From CAIWXH01 sp964555675 (GTDB lineage: Bacteria; Chloroflexota; Chloroflexia; Chloroflexales; Chloroflexaceae): a stretch of 64,000 nucleotides of DNA. The translations under genes and the position numbers were made by a program. The notes under the pieces were generated by a model. The model searched no databases, had not been told where the DNA came from, and saw only the letters and a program-made list of their open reading frames with translations. Shown piece after piece: positions 9,079 through 16,717 of the stretch. The stretch spans positions 124,001 through 188,000 of the forward strand of contig CAZKTU010000001.1 in assembly GCA_964555675.1 (NCBI GenBank). Reading direction: 5' to 3'. How positions within the stretch are numbered: the stretch's first letter is position 1; each line of letters opens with the position of its first letter.

Positions 9079-10200
9079 ATGCAAGGACCTATAACTGAAA
9101 AAATTGATGCATCAAAATATGATATAATATTTATAGATAATATGATAAAGAAAAAATTAAGAAATGTGGATCAAAAAATAAATACTCTTAAAGATGATCT
9201 CGAGACTGCCAAATGGATTTTTGATAATGGTAAAGAGGTTGATAGAAAGATAGCAGAAGTTAAAATTGATACATTGAAAAAAAGAATACAGGATTTAACA
9301 TGCGGATTTGAATTTGCATACTATATTCTTAGTACTGAAGATATCATAAATGAGTATAAATCTATGTCAATAGTCAAAAAAGAAAATACATTTATTAAAA
9401 AAAAGAAGGTTCAAGAAGATGATATATCGGTATTAATAAAAAAGCGTATGCTTATAATTAACTATATTAGAATAGCAAAACAATACTGTGATATTGAAAA
9501 TATAAATATAAAAAATATTATTATGTGTAATAATTGTCATAGTACAGAATTTGAAGAAACCGACGAGCCTAATATTTTTCTTTGCAAAAAATGTGCATCT
9601 GAACATTCACAGTTAGATACAGGTCCAAGTTATAAAGATATCGAACGTATTAAATCTGGTGCAGAATTAGAACCAGATCCTGATCTTCATTTTATTAACG
9701 CGATGAATAGATTTGAGGGTAAACAAAGCAAGTCAATCCCTAGAATAGTAATAAATACTATAAGAGATGATTTAATTAAACAACATGTAAATATAGAGAC
9801 GTGTTCTAAGAAACAAGTATATGAATTGCTTCAATGTAATAAAGGTTTTAATAAATACTATGCAGATATTAATTTGATACATTTTGAAATATCAGGTCAA
9901 CAGCCAAAAGATATATCGCATATTAGAAATGAACTTTTAGAAATGCATAGAGAATACATATCTGTAAACAAAGACGAAGGAGATATCAATGAAAGAAATG
10001 TGAATTTTAAATTGTTTAAATTTTTGCAATTGCTAGATTTTGATTGTAATAGAGAAGAATTTTTCTTTTTAAAAGATCCGAAAAATGAATCTGTTACTTA
10101 TGAAAAGCATAAAAAGAAAATAGAAGAATTACAAATTAAATATCCAAATGCGGTCACGTCTAATGGAAAAAAAAGATGGAGATATATACATTTTTATTAA
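9079..10200 (+). CDS. Late transcription factor 3-like protein (VLTF3)
   Basis: 373 residues. Homologue of poxvirus A2L/VLTF3, required for late gene transcription. N-terminal helical part, then a zinc ribbon at about residues 150-175 (MCNNCHSTEFEE, then LCKKCASEHS). The C-terminal domain carries the signature FNKYYADINLIHF, then FKLFKFLQLLDFDC, and ends with SNGKKRWRYIHFY. Divergently transcribed from the 79-aa gene across 48 nt without the early-type A-rich element, which fits intermediate-class expression. Confidence 0.9.
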   Translation: MQGPITEKIDASKYDIIFIDNMIKKKLRNVDQKINTLKDDLETAKWIFDNGKEVDRKIAEVKIDTLKKRIQDLTCGFEFAYYILSTEDIINEYKSMSIVKKENTFIKKKKVQEDDISVLIKKRMLIINYIRIAKQYCDIENINIKNIIMCNNCHSTEFEETDEPNIFLCKKCASEHSQLDTGPSYKDIERIKSGAELEPDPDLHFINAMNRFEGKQSKSIPRIVINTIRDDLIKQHVNIETCSKKQVYELLQCNKGFNKYYADINLIHFEISGQQPKDISHIRNELLEMHREYISVNKDEGDINERNVNFKLFKFLQLLDFDCNREEFFFLKDPKNESVTYEKHKKKIEELQIKYPNAVTSNGKKRWRYIHFY

Positions 10201-10296
10201 ATTTTTAAATAAATATATTAAAAATGTTAAATTATATTTGCATAATAATTTCATTTATAGTTTATATAATACTTGTTATTTTTCCCTGATATGCTA

Positions 10297-10311
10297 TTAC
10301 TCAACGAGTAA
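10297..10311. terminator. Palindromic gene-end element between convergent genes
   Basis: TTACTC-AAC-GAGTAA lies in the 121-nt gap between the VLTF3 gene (+) and the 137-aa membrane protein gene (-), 10 nt from the minus-strand stop. The rest of the gap shows no further feature. Confidence 0.6.
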
Positions 10312-10321
10312 AAATAATCAT

Positions 10322-10735
10322 TTACTTTCTAGAAACTTTTTCAAAATCCATTTGCGATCTGGAAAGATAAGATAATAGGAAAAATATAGCTCCGTTAGTA
10401 ACTGTTAAAATTGATGCACCAATAGCAAGATCTTTATCTGAAACGTGAACAGATTTAATACTTTTAATAGAAATAACATAAACTAAAAGTGAAATTAAAG
10501 TACAAAAAACCGATAGCCATAATTTATTTTTGAAAAATTTAAAATAATATAATACAAAATATGATAGAAGACTTGTAAGAAGGGAAATACCAAATATCTT
10601 CGACATAAATTTAACATCTGATTTGATAACTTGGTAAGTAGATTCACCTTCATGAGATAATTCTGAAACGTGAATACCTGATGTTTCAGGAGTAGCAGGT
10701 TGAGGTTGAACTTCGAGTGGTTCGTATAATGGCAT
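10322..10735 (-). CDS. Small membrane protein, 137 aa
   Basis: The N-terminal 40 residues are Pro/Glu-rich and polar (LYEPLEVQPQPATPETSG). Then four hydrophobic segments follow (IFGISLLTSLLSYFVLYYF, LWLSVFCTLISLLVYVISI, LAIGASILTVTNGAIFFLL and a flank), giving a compact multi-pass protein. No known family. Likely membrane-associated; whether in the virion is not shown by sequence. Confidence 0.75.
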   Translation of the reverse strand: MPLYEPLEVQPQPATPETSGIHVSELSHEGESTYQVIKSDVKFMSKIFGISLLTSLLSYFVLYYFKFFKNKLWLSVFCTLISLLVYVISIKSIKSVHVSDKDLAIGASILTVTNGAIFFLLSYLSRSQMDFEKVSRK

Positions 10736-10796
10736 TTATTAAATAATTAAAAAATATATTTTATTATATTTATTGAAAAAAATAATAAAATATATT

Positions 10797-10817
10797 AATT
10801 TACTCATTGAGTAAATT
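10797..10817 (-). terminator. Extended palindromic gene-end element
   Basis: A nine-pair stem (AATTTACTC/GAGTAAATT) with loop ATT. It overlaps the RPB5 stop codon, so the last coding bases take part in the palindrome. Confidence 0.65.
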
Positions 10818-11478
10818 AATTAGTTTTTGCTACGACTATTCTAAAATTTATATTTTCAAAAGTTATACTTTCATCTGAATGAAAATTATATGTTTGACCT
10901 TTTCTTATAATTTTAATAAGCTGTCCCAATCTTGCACCAATTCTTCTACATATAGGATCATTGGATGGTATTCTTGGTAATTGAGAAATTGTTATTGAAT
11001 ATTTTTTTAATATTTCTTTTTTAGTAGAAGCTGGGCATATAATATGTTTAGGTACAAGTTCGTGTTCTAACGGATCAAATAATAATTCTTTGTAATGAAA
11101 AGTTTCAATATATTTTAAAGATTGTAATCTTAAATTTTCAATAATAGGTTTAACATGATGAGTAAAAGAATCTTCATATATTACAATTATAGTTTCAAGA
11201 TCTTTCTCTTCCATCATTTCTACTATTTTTTTTATTGAATTAAGATCTAGTTTCTTCACTGGTAAAAAATAAGAATAAGCATTTTTTCCTGTATCTGTAT
11301 AAGCATCAAATGATAAATATTCTTTTGCATCTAATATTGACATGTCTTTAATAATTTCAAAATCTATAAGTATAGGAACTGTGTAATTTCTATATTTTTC
11401 TAGCATTTTTCTTGAAGAACAATAACACTTATATAAAATTTCTAAATCTAATTGAATATTTTTTATAAGTAGACTCAT
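10816..11478 (-). CDS. DNA-directed RNA polymerase subunit 5 (RPB5-like)
   Basis: 220 residues. RPB5/RpoH assembly-domain signature in the C-terminal 80 residues: LVPKHIICPASTKKEILKKY, QLPRIPSNDPICRRIGARLG, then LIKIIRKGQTY. The N-terminal 120 residues correspond in place to the jaw domain of eukaryotic RPB5 but are divergent. It would form part of the virus-encoded RNA polymerase together with RPB1 at the right end of the window. The start overlaps a half palindrome (ACTCATTGAATAA read on +). Identification rests mainly on the C-terminal domain. Confidence 0.85.
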   Translation of the reverse strand: MSLLIKNIQLDLEILYKCYCSSRKMLEKYRNYTVPILIDFEIIKDMSILDAKEYLSFDAYTDTGKNAYSYFLPVKKLDLNSIKKIVEMMEEKDLETIIVIYEDSFTHHVKPIIENLRLQSLKYIETFHYKELLFDPLEHELVPKHIICPASTKKEILKKYSITISQLPRIPSNDPICRRIGARLGQLIKIIRKGQTYNFHSDESITFENINFRIVVAKTN

Positions 11479-11492
11479 TGAATAAAATTGTT

Positions 11493-11507
11493 TTACTCAA
11501 AGAGTAA
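11493..11507 (-). terminator. Palindromic gene-end element
   Basis: TTACTC-AAA-GAGTAA lies 13 nt 3' of the ankyrin-RING gene and 14 nt before the RPB5 start, in a 42-nt gap. Confidence 0.6.
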
Positions 11508-11520
11508 TTCTGTATATTTT

Positions 11521-11997
11521 TCATTTTTTAAATGAGATTATATCTGTATATTTTCTACAAATATAACAATTTTTCAATTCCCATCTGTTATAACAGGATC
11601 TACAAGAATAATGACCACATACTAGCACACTATCAGCAGATTCTAAACAACAAGGACATTTTGCCGTATCAAAATTATCATATATACAGATGTTTTTAAT
11701 TAACAAATTAAAAACATCTTTAGAACATAGATCTAAAGGTGTTCTACCAATATTACATTTAATATTTAGACTAGAACCTTTTTTTATAAGAATTAAAATA
11801 AAATCGATGTCACCTTCTTCACAAGCATAATGAAGAAGTGTTCTTCCTGATATATTCTGAGTATTAATTAAATTATTGTGTTCTGTAGGGCTTGCAGGTA
11901 AAATATCTTCAGAATCTATCATAGATATGGAATCTTTCAATGAAAATTCTGTAGTATCTATTGAAAGTTCGAACTTGTCGATCATTTTTTTATCCAT
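11521..11997 (-). CDS. Ankyrin repeat / RING finger protein, putative E3 ubiquitin ligase
   Basis: 158 residues. Residues 50-105 hold about two ankyrin repeats (GRTLLHYACEEGDIDFILIL, then GRTPLDLC). The C-terminus is a RING finger: CPCCLE, LVCGHYSCRSCYNRW, then CYICRK. Ankyrin repeats probably choose a host target and the RING recruits an E2 enzyme; this role is inferred from the domain pair. Short compared with most ankyrin E3 proteins of large DNA viruses. Confidence 0.85.
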   Translation of the reverse strand: MDKKMIDKFELSIDTTEFSLKDSISMIDSEDILPASPTEHNNLINTQNISGRTLLHYACEEGDIDFILILIKKGSSLNIKCNIGRTPLDLCSKDVFNLLIKNICIYDNFDTAKCPCCLESADSVLVCGHYSCRSCYNRWELKNCYICRKYTDIISFKK

Positions 11998-12010
11998 TTA
12001 AGTTTTATTA

Positions 12011-12025
12011 ATTTTTCATTTTTTT
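12011..12025 (-). promoter_or_regulatory. Early-promoter-like A-rich element, close spacing
   Basis: Reads AAAAAAATGAAAAAT on the minus strand, but only about 21 nt before the ankyrin-RING start codon, closer than the 32-67 nt seen elsewhere. It could be functional with a very short leader or be chance in AT-rich DNA. Confidence 0.35.
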
Positions 12026-12091
12026 AAATATGAAAATATCAAAAATTGTCTTAGAAAAAATATAAAAATTAATAAAAACATTTTTATTAAA

Positions 12092-12781
12092 ATGCCACCA
12101 AAAGTCGTAAAGCAAGTTACACCTGTAAAAGTCGTTGAAAAAGTAAAAGAAGAAGTTGTTGAGGAGGTCGTCGAAGAAGAGGAAGTCGTTGAAGAATACG
12201 AAGAAGAAGTTTTTCATGAAGACGAGCTTGCAGCAGAAGAGAATCTTGTTGTAGAAGAAGATTCTGATAGAGAAATTAGTAATGGTAGAAGTTTCCGTTT
12301 TGAAGTTTCATCTGTAGTTACACTTGGAGATTCTCCTGTTTTTAGTGAAGAGCATTATTTAGCAGGATCAGTAAATCCTAAAACAAATAAACTTAAAGCA
12401 GCAAAACTTGTATTTCCTGCACGCGCACCAATGAATGCCGGAAATAAGGTTTTCACTCAAATAGTTCAAAATATTTGCCCTCATCATGAAGGGGTCGTAT
12501 CTTATAGATTCACTGTTACAGAAGTTGGAGGAAAAGAAAAATCATTTACATATGATGGTACAAGTACAAAGAAAAACGAAGTTAAACAGATTCCAAAGAA
12601 GGGGTCTAAACCTATTGAAATTTCTTATGAACGAAAGGTAAAAGCTTATAAGGATCCTGTTAAAGTTGCAGAAGCCGCAGTTCGAGCTTCTGAAAGAAAG
12701 GCTTCGGTAGGTAAGGGAAAAGGTAAAGGCAAGGGGAAAGGTAAGGGGAAAACAACTTCCGTTCAAGAAGTCGTTGCTTAA
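12092..12781 (+). CDS. Acidic/basic bipartite protein with Lys-Gly tail
   Basis: 229 residues in three parts: a Val/Glu-rich acidic N-terminus (about 1-60), a folded, probably beta-rich centre (about 65-180, FRFEVSSVVTLGDSP to PIEISYERKVK), and a C-terminal KGKGKG tract (about 210-220) that could bind nucleic acid. Codons are GC-richer than in neighbouring genes, suggesting strong late expression and a structural or DNA-binding virion role. No family recognised. An ATATGAAAATA stretch 60 nt upstream is only weakly like the early element. Confidence 0.8.
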   Translation: MPPKVVKQVTPVKVVEKVKEEVVEEVVEEEEVVEEYEEEVFHEDELAAEENLVVEEDSDREISNGRSFRFEVSSVVTLGDSPVFSEEHYLAGSVNPKTNKLKAAKLVFPARAPMNAGNKVFTQIVQNICPHHEGVVSYRFTVTEVGGKEKSFTYDGTSTKKNEVKQIPKKGSKPIEISYERKVKAYKDPVKVAEAAVRASERKASVGKGKGKGKGKGKGKTTSVQEVVA

Positions 12782-12790
12782 ATAATAGTA

Positions 12791-12805
12791 TTACTCGGTG
12801 AGTAA
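12791..12805 (+). terminator. Palindromic gene-end element
   Basis: TTACTC-GGT-GAGTAA lies 9 nt after the stop of the Lys-Gly-tail gene and before a plus-strand gene, so here it separates tandem plus-strand genes. Confidence 0.6.
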
Positions 12806-12838
12806 AATTATTTTAAAGCATGTCTGTTTTTTTATAAA

Positions 12839-13270
12839 ATGTCAAATATTGAAAATCGTGAAGACAATCCCGATACTTGTAAAAATGAAGATCAAAGTAA
12901 TACTATAGAAAGTTTAGTTGAAATAGAATCTGTCTTCAATAAAAGTAACGATCCTCCATATTCATATTTCTGTCCTGAATCAAATGGTGAAGTATTTTGG
13001 ATTTGTCGTCAAGATCAAGATAAAAATTTATTAGGTGTATTTTATGGTCCTGATAATAAAAAAGATAGATTAATCACTCATTTTAAATCTGTAAGAGAAG
13101 CAAGAAATACAAGAGATGTACTAATTAATGCAGGATGGAGAGAACTGGCGCTACCTAAAATTTCATTAACTACAAAAACTGAAGATAATAAAGATAGACC
13201 ATTAAATCGAAGAGAAAGACGTGCTTTACAAAAAACACAAGATAAATTTTTAAAAGATTTTAAAAATTAA
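12839..13270 (+). CDS. Hypothetical protein, 143 aa
   Basis: Residues 1-40 are acidic and polar. A compact centre follows (YSYFCPESNGEVFWICRQDQ, then FKSVREARNTRDVLINAGWREL), and then a basic helical end (NRRERRALQKTQDKF). Two cysteines in the centre are not arranged as a zinc finger. No membrane segment. Only 8 nt separate it from the next gene, with no palindrome between, so the two are probably co-transcribed. Confidence 0.75.
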   Translation: MSNIENREDNPDTCKNEDQSNTIESLVEIESVFNKSNDPPYSYFCPESNGEVFWICRQDQDKNLLGVFYGPDNKKDRLITHFKSVREARNTRDVLINAGWRELALPKISLTTKTEDNKDRPLNRRERRALQKTQDKFLKDFKN

Positions 13271-13278
13271 TCTAATAA

Positions 13279-13539
13279 ATGGCTTTCTATTTAATATTAG
13301 CTTCACTGCCTTTTTTAGGAGGGATAAGATATTATTTTAACGGAATTCAATCAAATTTTCAATCAAATACGGAAAATGATTATGTTATAGTTAAAAATAA
13401 ATTACAACAAGATATTTTTGATAATATAACAAAATTTGATAGAAATTCATTAAAAAAAGTTTCGATGAATGAAAAATATGATTCTATTTTATTAGAATTA
13501 AAAGATAAACTAAAATATAAATTTAAAAATACTAAATAA
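13279..13539 (+). CDS. Small protein with N-terminal membrane anchor, 86 aa
   Basis: Residues 1-18 are hydrophobic (FYLILASLPFLGGIRYYF) and could be a signal anchor; the rest is polar and Lys/Asn-rich. It directly follows the 143-aa gene and has the shared gene-end palindrome 1 nt after its stop. No family recognised. Confidence 0.65.
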   Translation: MAFYLILASLPFLGGIRYYFNGIQSNFQSNTENDYVIVKNKLQQDIFDNITKFDRNSLKKVSMNEKYDSILLELKDKLKYKFKNTK

Positions 13540-13540
13540 C

Positions 13541-13553
13541 TACTCATTGAGTA
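13541..13553. terminator. Palindromic gene-end element between convergent genes
   Basis: TACTC-ATT-GAGTA fills the 16-nt gap between the small plus-strand gene and PCNA on the minus strand. Confidence 0.6.
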
Positions 13554-13555
13554 AT

Positions 13556-14488
13556 TTATACATTATTAATTTTACTTCTTCTTGTTTTCTTTACTGGTTC
13601 TTGTGCGACTAAAGAAAAATCATTATCTTTTTCCTTAATTTCTCTTGCAACAAGATCTGATGGTTTAATATAAATTGTAATAGTATTAATTGGAGACGAA
13701 TTTTGTGCAGCATTAATAAATATTTTTAATGATGGTTCAATTGTATTACCTTCTTCATCTTCAATAATTTTACTAATAGGTTTAAAAAATAAGATATCAG
13801 AACATATACTTGGTAATTTTGCAGTTGGTGAAAAATTGATAACATTAAATTTTTCATCATATATTTCCTTTTCAGGGTCGGGTTCTCCGTAATTTTGTTC
13901 TGCTGTTAATAATGAATCATCATATGCTTCAAAAGAGATATAATCTGGGGGTTGCATTCTAATTCTAATGACTTTACATGCACTTGTTAATTTTTTAATT
14001 TTTTGATATTCAGATGAAGATATTCTTACAGGCATCTTTTCATAATATTCCGAAGGTACATCATCTTTAATAAGAGTTTCATCATCAATAATATCAATAT
14101 TAACAGTATATTTTTCAATCTTAATTAATCCTCCTGATGAATCAGGGGAAATCTCGATAACTAATTTGTTGGTATTTTTAATAATATAAAGACTTAAAAA
14201 ATCTTTCTTCTTTAATCCTTTTAATTGCTTATGAATATCTTTTGTTAATACAGAAAAACATACAGAAGATTCCCCATTAAATATGAATTTTTTAAAATTC
14301 ATATATGAAAACTGATAAATATAAAGATTTGTATCCTGATCATTCGTTTCGCCAATGTATAATCCGTCTTCATTAACTCTAAAATGAACAGTTTTCAAAG
14401 TGTCTTGATGAATTACGTCAAAATCACCTTTAAAAACGTTACCTTTAGAAAAGTCTGCTCTAAAAAGATAATTTGAATTTCCACTCAT
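13556..14488 (-). CDS. PCNA-like DNA sliding clamp
   Basis: 310 residues, slightly longer than the usual 250-260 of eukaryotic PCNA. Two-domain clamp pattern: VHFRVNEDGLYIGETNDQDT in domain 1, the FSVLTKDIHKQLKGLKKKD segment, KLVIEISPDSSGG, the linker region near residue 165 (MPVRISSSEYQKIKKLTSAC), and a C-terminal strand TITIYIKPSDLV. The extra length is a charged insertion around residues 190-210 and a basic tail (KKTRRSKINNV). It should tether the family B polymerase and FEN1 found elsewhere in the window. Confidence 0.85.
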   Translation of the reverse strand: MSGNSNYLFRADFSKGNVFKGDFDVIHQDTLKTVHFRVNEDGLYIGETNDQDTNLYIYQFSYMNFKKFIFNGESSVCFSVLTKDIHKQLKGLKKKDFLSLYIIKNTNKLVIEISPDSSGGLIKIEKYTVNIDIIDDETLIKDDVPSEYYEKMPVRISSSEYQKIKKLTSACKVIRIRMQPPDYISFEAYDDSLLTAEQNYGEPDPEKEIYDEKFNVINFSPTAKLPSICSDILFFKPISKIIEDEEGNTIEPSLKIFINAAQNSSPINTITIYIKPSDLVAREIKEKDNDFSLVAQEPVKKTRRSKINNV

Positions 14489-14531
14489 ATTTTTTTAATA
14501 AATATTAAAAATTTTTTAAATAAAAAATAAA

Positions 14532-15695
14532 ATGGATTTATCATGGTTATCAAATGCTAATATTGATACAATATATACTGATGATAGATTTTTTATGAGA
14601 GCTATCAAATATAAATATAATAGCAAACCTATATATCTTTTTATTCCTGCATCATTAATTATACCAAATATTAGTCAAATTAAAAATCAAAATATAATAT
14701 TCAACAATGATAAAATTCCATCTAGTGAGCTTGTTGATGATATTACTGCGATAGATTTTTTCGATTTTTTAAAAAAAATTACGAAAAAAAAATTAATGCT
14801 TGAAAAATACCAAGGATTTTTACATATAATTTATAAATATAAATCTATAAATATTTCGATGTATATACCTATAATTCCAAATATGAAATATCCTCATATG
14901 ACAAATCCGATTTATGTTGATAATGATTCTCGGTATAATACTATTATTCGAAAGATGAAAATTGCAGAACTTCTTAAATTTTTTATACTATATTTATATT
15001 CAAAATATGGTAAGATAGAATACGAAATAGTTGGAAATAATTATAATTATAATTATGAAGAAAGCACTATTAATAAATCTAATTTTATTAATGATGCAAC
15101 GCTTAAAGTACCTACTCAGACTATAATTCCGAAACTAGAACAATATTTAAATATACAATTAAATACCAACAAAACTATAGTTGAAAGTTTTAAATTTAAA
15201 ACTATTACTGATATATATACTTCTACATCAGATTTCACTAAAACAAGTAATAATGTTATTTTTTCAGATATTACTGCTTTATATACATGGATACATAATG
15301 TTAAAGATCAAGATAGGATATCAATTACTATACCTCAAACGGTAGTTAGCAATGAACCTATTGAACCTATATTTTATATTAATAATTTATTAGATGGATT
15401 ATGTATTTTACAGAAAGTAAAAGATAAAAGTTTAGAATGTGCAACGTATGTTGCTAAAAAATGGAGAGATGAAGAGTATAATATAGGTTCTGAGTATACT
15501 GATAGAAAATCAGATGAACCTGTAAATATATTTACATTAGATGTAGGATATCATTCTCGTGATAAATCGCTTAATATTTTATATTTACAAGATAGTAATG
15601 AATATATTGCTATATTACCATTAAAAAATATAGGAAATGTTGTATACAAACCTGTACAAATTGAAATAGAAGATGAAATCGTAGAAATTGTTTAA
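14532..15695 (+). CDS. Hypothetical protein, 387 aa
   Basis: Not recognised. Ile/Tyr/Asn-rich soluble protein with no membrane segment. The first 130 residues look like a beta-rich domain (IKYKYNSKPIYLFIPASLI), residues 225-345 a second one, and the end is acidic. It is divergent from PCNA across 43 nt. A 40-residue membrane protein follows 23 nt later and may share its transcript. Confidence 0.75.
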   Translation: MDLSWLSNANIDTIYTDDRFFMRAIKYKYNSKPIYLFIPASLIIPNISQIKNQNIIFNNDKIPSSELVDDITAIDFFDFLKKITKKKLMLEKYQGFLHIIYKYKSINISMYIPIIPNMKYPHMTNPIYVDNDSRYNTIIRKMKIAELLKFFILYLYSKYGKIEYEIVGNNYNYNYEESTINKSNFINDATLKVPTQTIIPKLEQYLNIQLNTNKTIVESFKFKTITDIYTSTSDFTKTSNNVIFSDITALYTWIHNVKDQDRISITIPQTVVSNEPIEPIFYINNLLDGLCILQKVKDKSLECATYVAKKWRDEEYNIGSEYTDRKSDEPVNIFTLDVGYHSRDKSLNILYLQDSNEYIAILPLKNIGNVVYKPVQIEIEDEIVEIV

Positions 15696-15718
15696 AATAA
15701 TTGTAATTTAATATTAAA

Positions 15719-15841
15719 ATGTATATTTATATTGAGTGGATTATATTAGTTTCAATATTATTAACTATTTTTTCATGTTGTTTAATATGTATAAAAAGAA
15801 ATATTCATAGCAGTGATGATACTTATTATCAAGAATTATAA
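15719..15841 (+). CDS. 40-residue single-pass membrane protein
   Basis: ATG at 15719, stop at 15839-15841. The product begins MYIYIEWIILVSILL, continues hydrophobic to about residue 25 with a CCLIC patch, then ends with a polar tail (KRNIHSSDDTYYQEL). It is supported by its position: it sits exactly between the previous stop and the gene-end palindrome, which begins at its own stop codon. Positive residues follow the membrane segment, so the N-terminus would face outwards. Function unknown. Confidence 0.6.
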   Translation: MYIYIEWIILVSILLTIFSCCLICIKRNIHSSDDTYYQEL

Positions 15842-15858
15842 TTACTCAACGAGTAATT
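15840..15858. terminator. Palindromic gene-end element between convergent genes
   Basis: AATTACTC-AAC-GAGTAATT touches the stop codons on both sides (small membrane protein on +, MazZ-like gene on -). Confidence 0.65.
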
Positions 15859-16609
15859 AATTTAAATCTGTAATACTTTTAATATATTTATAATTTAAAT
15901 AATTGTTGTTATCAGTTACGCAATAACAACATATTCCTTTGTTATTTAATTCTAAAAATGTTTCTTCTTCGCATGTTATAACAACATCGTCATCTTTAAT
16001 ATTTGATGCTATTAAATCTGTTATTTTGTTATCATTAAATATAAAATTGTATTTTTCTAACCATTTTTTAATTAAATTTCCAAATATTGTAGATGTATAT
16101 TGTGATATTTTAAATTTTATATCATTACTATTTACTTTGGGTTTTATACTTAACATAAATTCTTCATCTTTGGAAATAGATTTAAGTTTATTATATAGTT
16201 CATCATGATTTTTAATTTCTATATTAAATTTTTCTTTAAATGCGGTATTAAAATCTGCAATTACATCTTCTACTTGAACTATTACATTTTTATTATTAAA
16301 TGGTTTTGATATTACCCTATCATCGCATGTAGGATAAGTTCTATAATATTCTACTAAAAACATAGAATTGCACATAACGTGAAGAATATGTAACATACCA
16401 CTTTCTTTATCAAAATCCTCGCCTCTTTCAAATGCATTTAAATGTCTTTTTAAACTTGCTATTACTGTAGACCATTTCATACCTTTTTCCCAATTTCTTT
16501 CTTCATATTTCTCTGTTCCTTTTGTTAAAAGTTTAGCTAATTCATTAATTGAATAAGCAGGAATAAGATCATGTCTTATCTTTCCTTCATTTAATCTAAT
16601 ACCGCTCAT
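15857..16609 (-). CDS. MazZ-like dATP/dGTP pyrophosphohydrolase fused to a C-terminal HAD-like region
   Basis: 250 residues. Residues 1-95 match the dATP/dGTP diphosphohydrolase (DUF5664, all-alpha MazG-like) pattern: NEGKIRHDLIPAYSINELAK, KYEERNWEKGMKWSTVIASL, RHLNAFERGEDFDKESGMLH, then CNSMFLVEYYRTYP. Its acidic residues would bind Mg and remove pyrophosphate from a purine dNTP. Phage enzymes of this family help dedicate purine pools to modified genomes. Residues 105-250 are a second domain starting VQVEDVIADFNTAF, which recalls the VDVDGVLADF nucleophile motif of HAD nucleotidases with both catalytic Asp replaced; that assignment is tentative. Divergent from FEN1. Confidence 0.75.
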   Translation of the reverse strand: MSGIRLNEGKIRHDLIPAYSINELAKLLTKGTEKYEERNWEKGMKWSTVIASLKRHLNAFERGEDFDKESGMLHILHVMCNSMFLVEYYRTYPTCDDRVISKPFNNKNVIVQVEDVIADFNTAFKEKFNIEIKNHDELYNKLKSISKDEEFMLSIKPKVNSNDIKFKISQYTSTIFGNLIKKWLEKYNFIFNDNKITDLIASNIKDDDVVITCEEETFLELNNKGICCYCVTDNNNYLNYKYIKSITDLN

Positions 16610-16644
16610 TTAATAAAATAAAAATAGTATTTAAATAAATATTT

Positions 16645-16660
16645 AAAAAATGAAAATTAA
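16645..16660 (+). promoter_or_regulatory. Early-promoter-like A-rich element upstream of FEN1
   Basis: AAAAAATGAAAATTAA; the TG is 67 nt before the FEN1 ATG, at the long end of the spacing range. It overlaps the left arm of an inverted repeat. Confidence 0.45.
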
Positions 16661-16717
16661 TTTTAAATGAATTTTTTTCTAAATAAATTAGTTTTCTAAA
16701 TAATTTCATTTAAAATT
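16659..16717 (+). repeat. 13-bp inverted repeat abutting the FEN1 start codon
   Basis: AATTTTAAATGAA (16659-16671) and its exact complement TTCATTTAAAATT (16705-16717) are 33 nt apart; the right arm ends directly before the ATG. It could sequester the start region in mRNA or be a binding site pair. Low complexity makes chance possible. Confidence 0.5.

Noticed and set aside
15857..16609. Evidence that the genome contains 2-aminoadenine
   Set aside because: Only a MazZ-like domain is present; no PurZ or DpoZ-type polymerase is seen in the window and the family also occurs in organisms with ordinary DNA.
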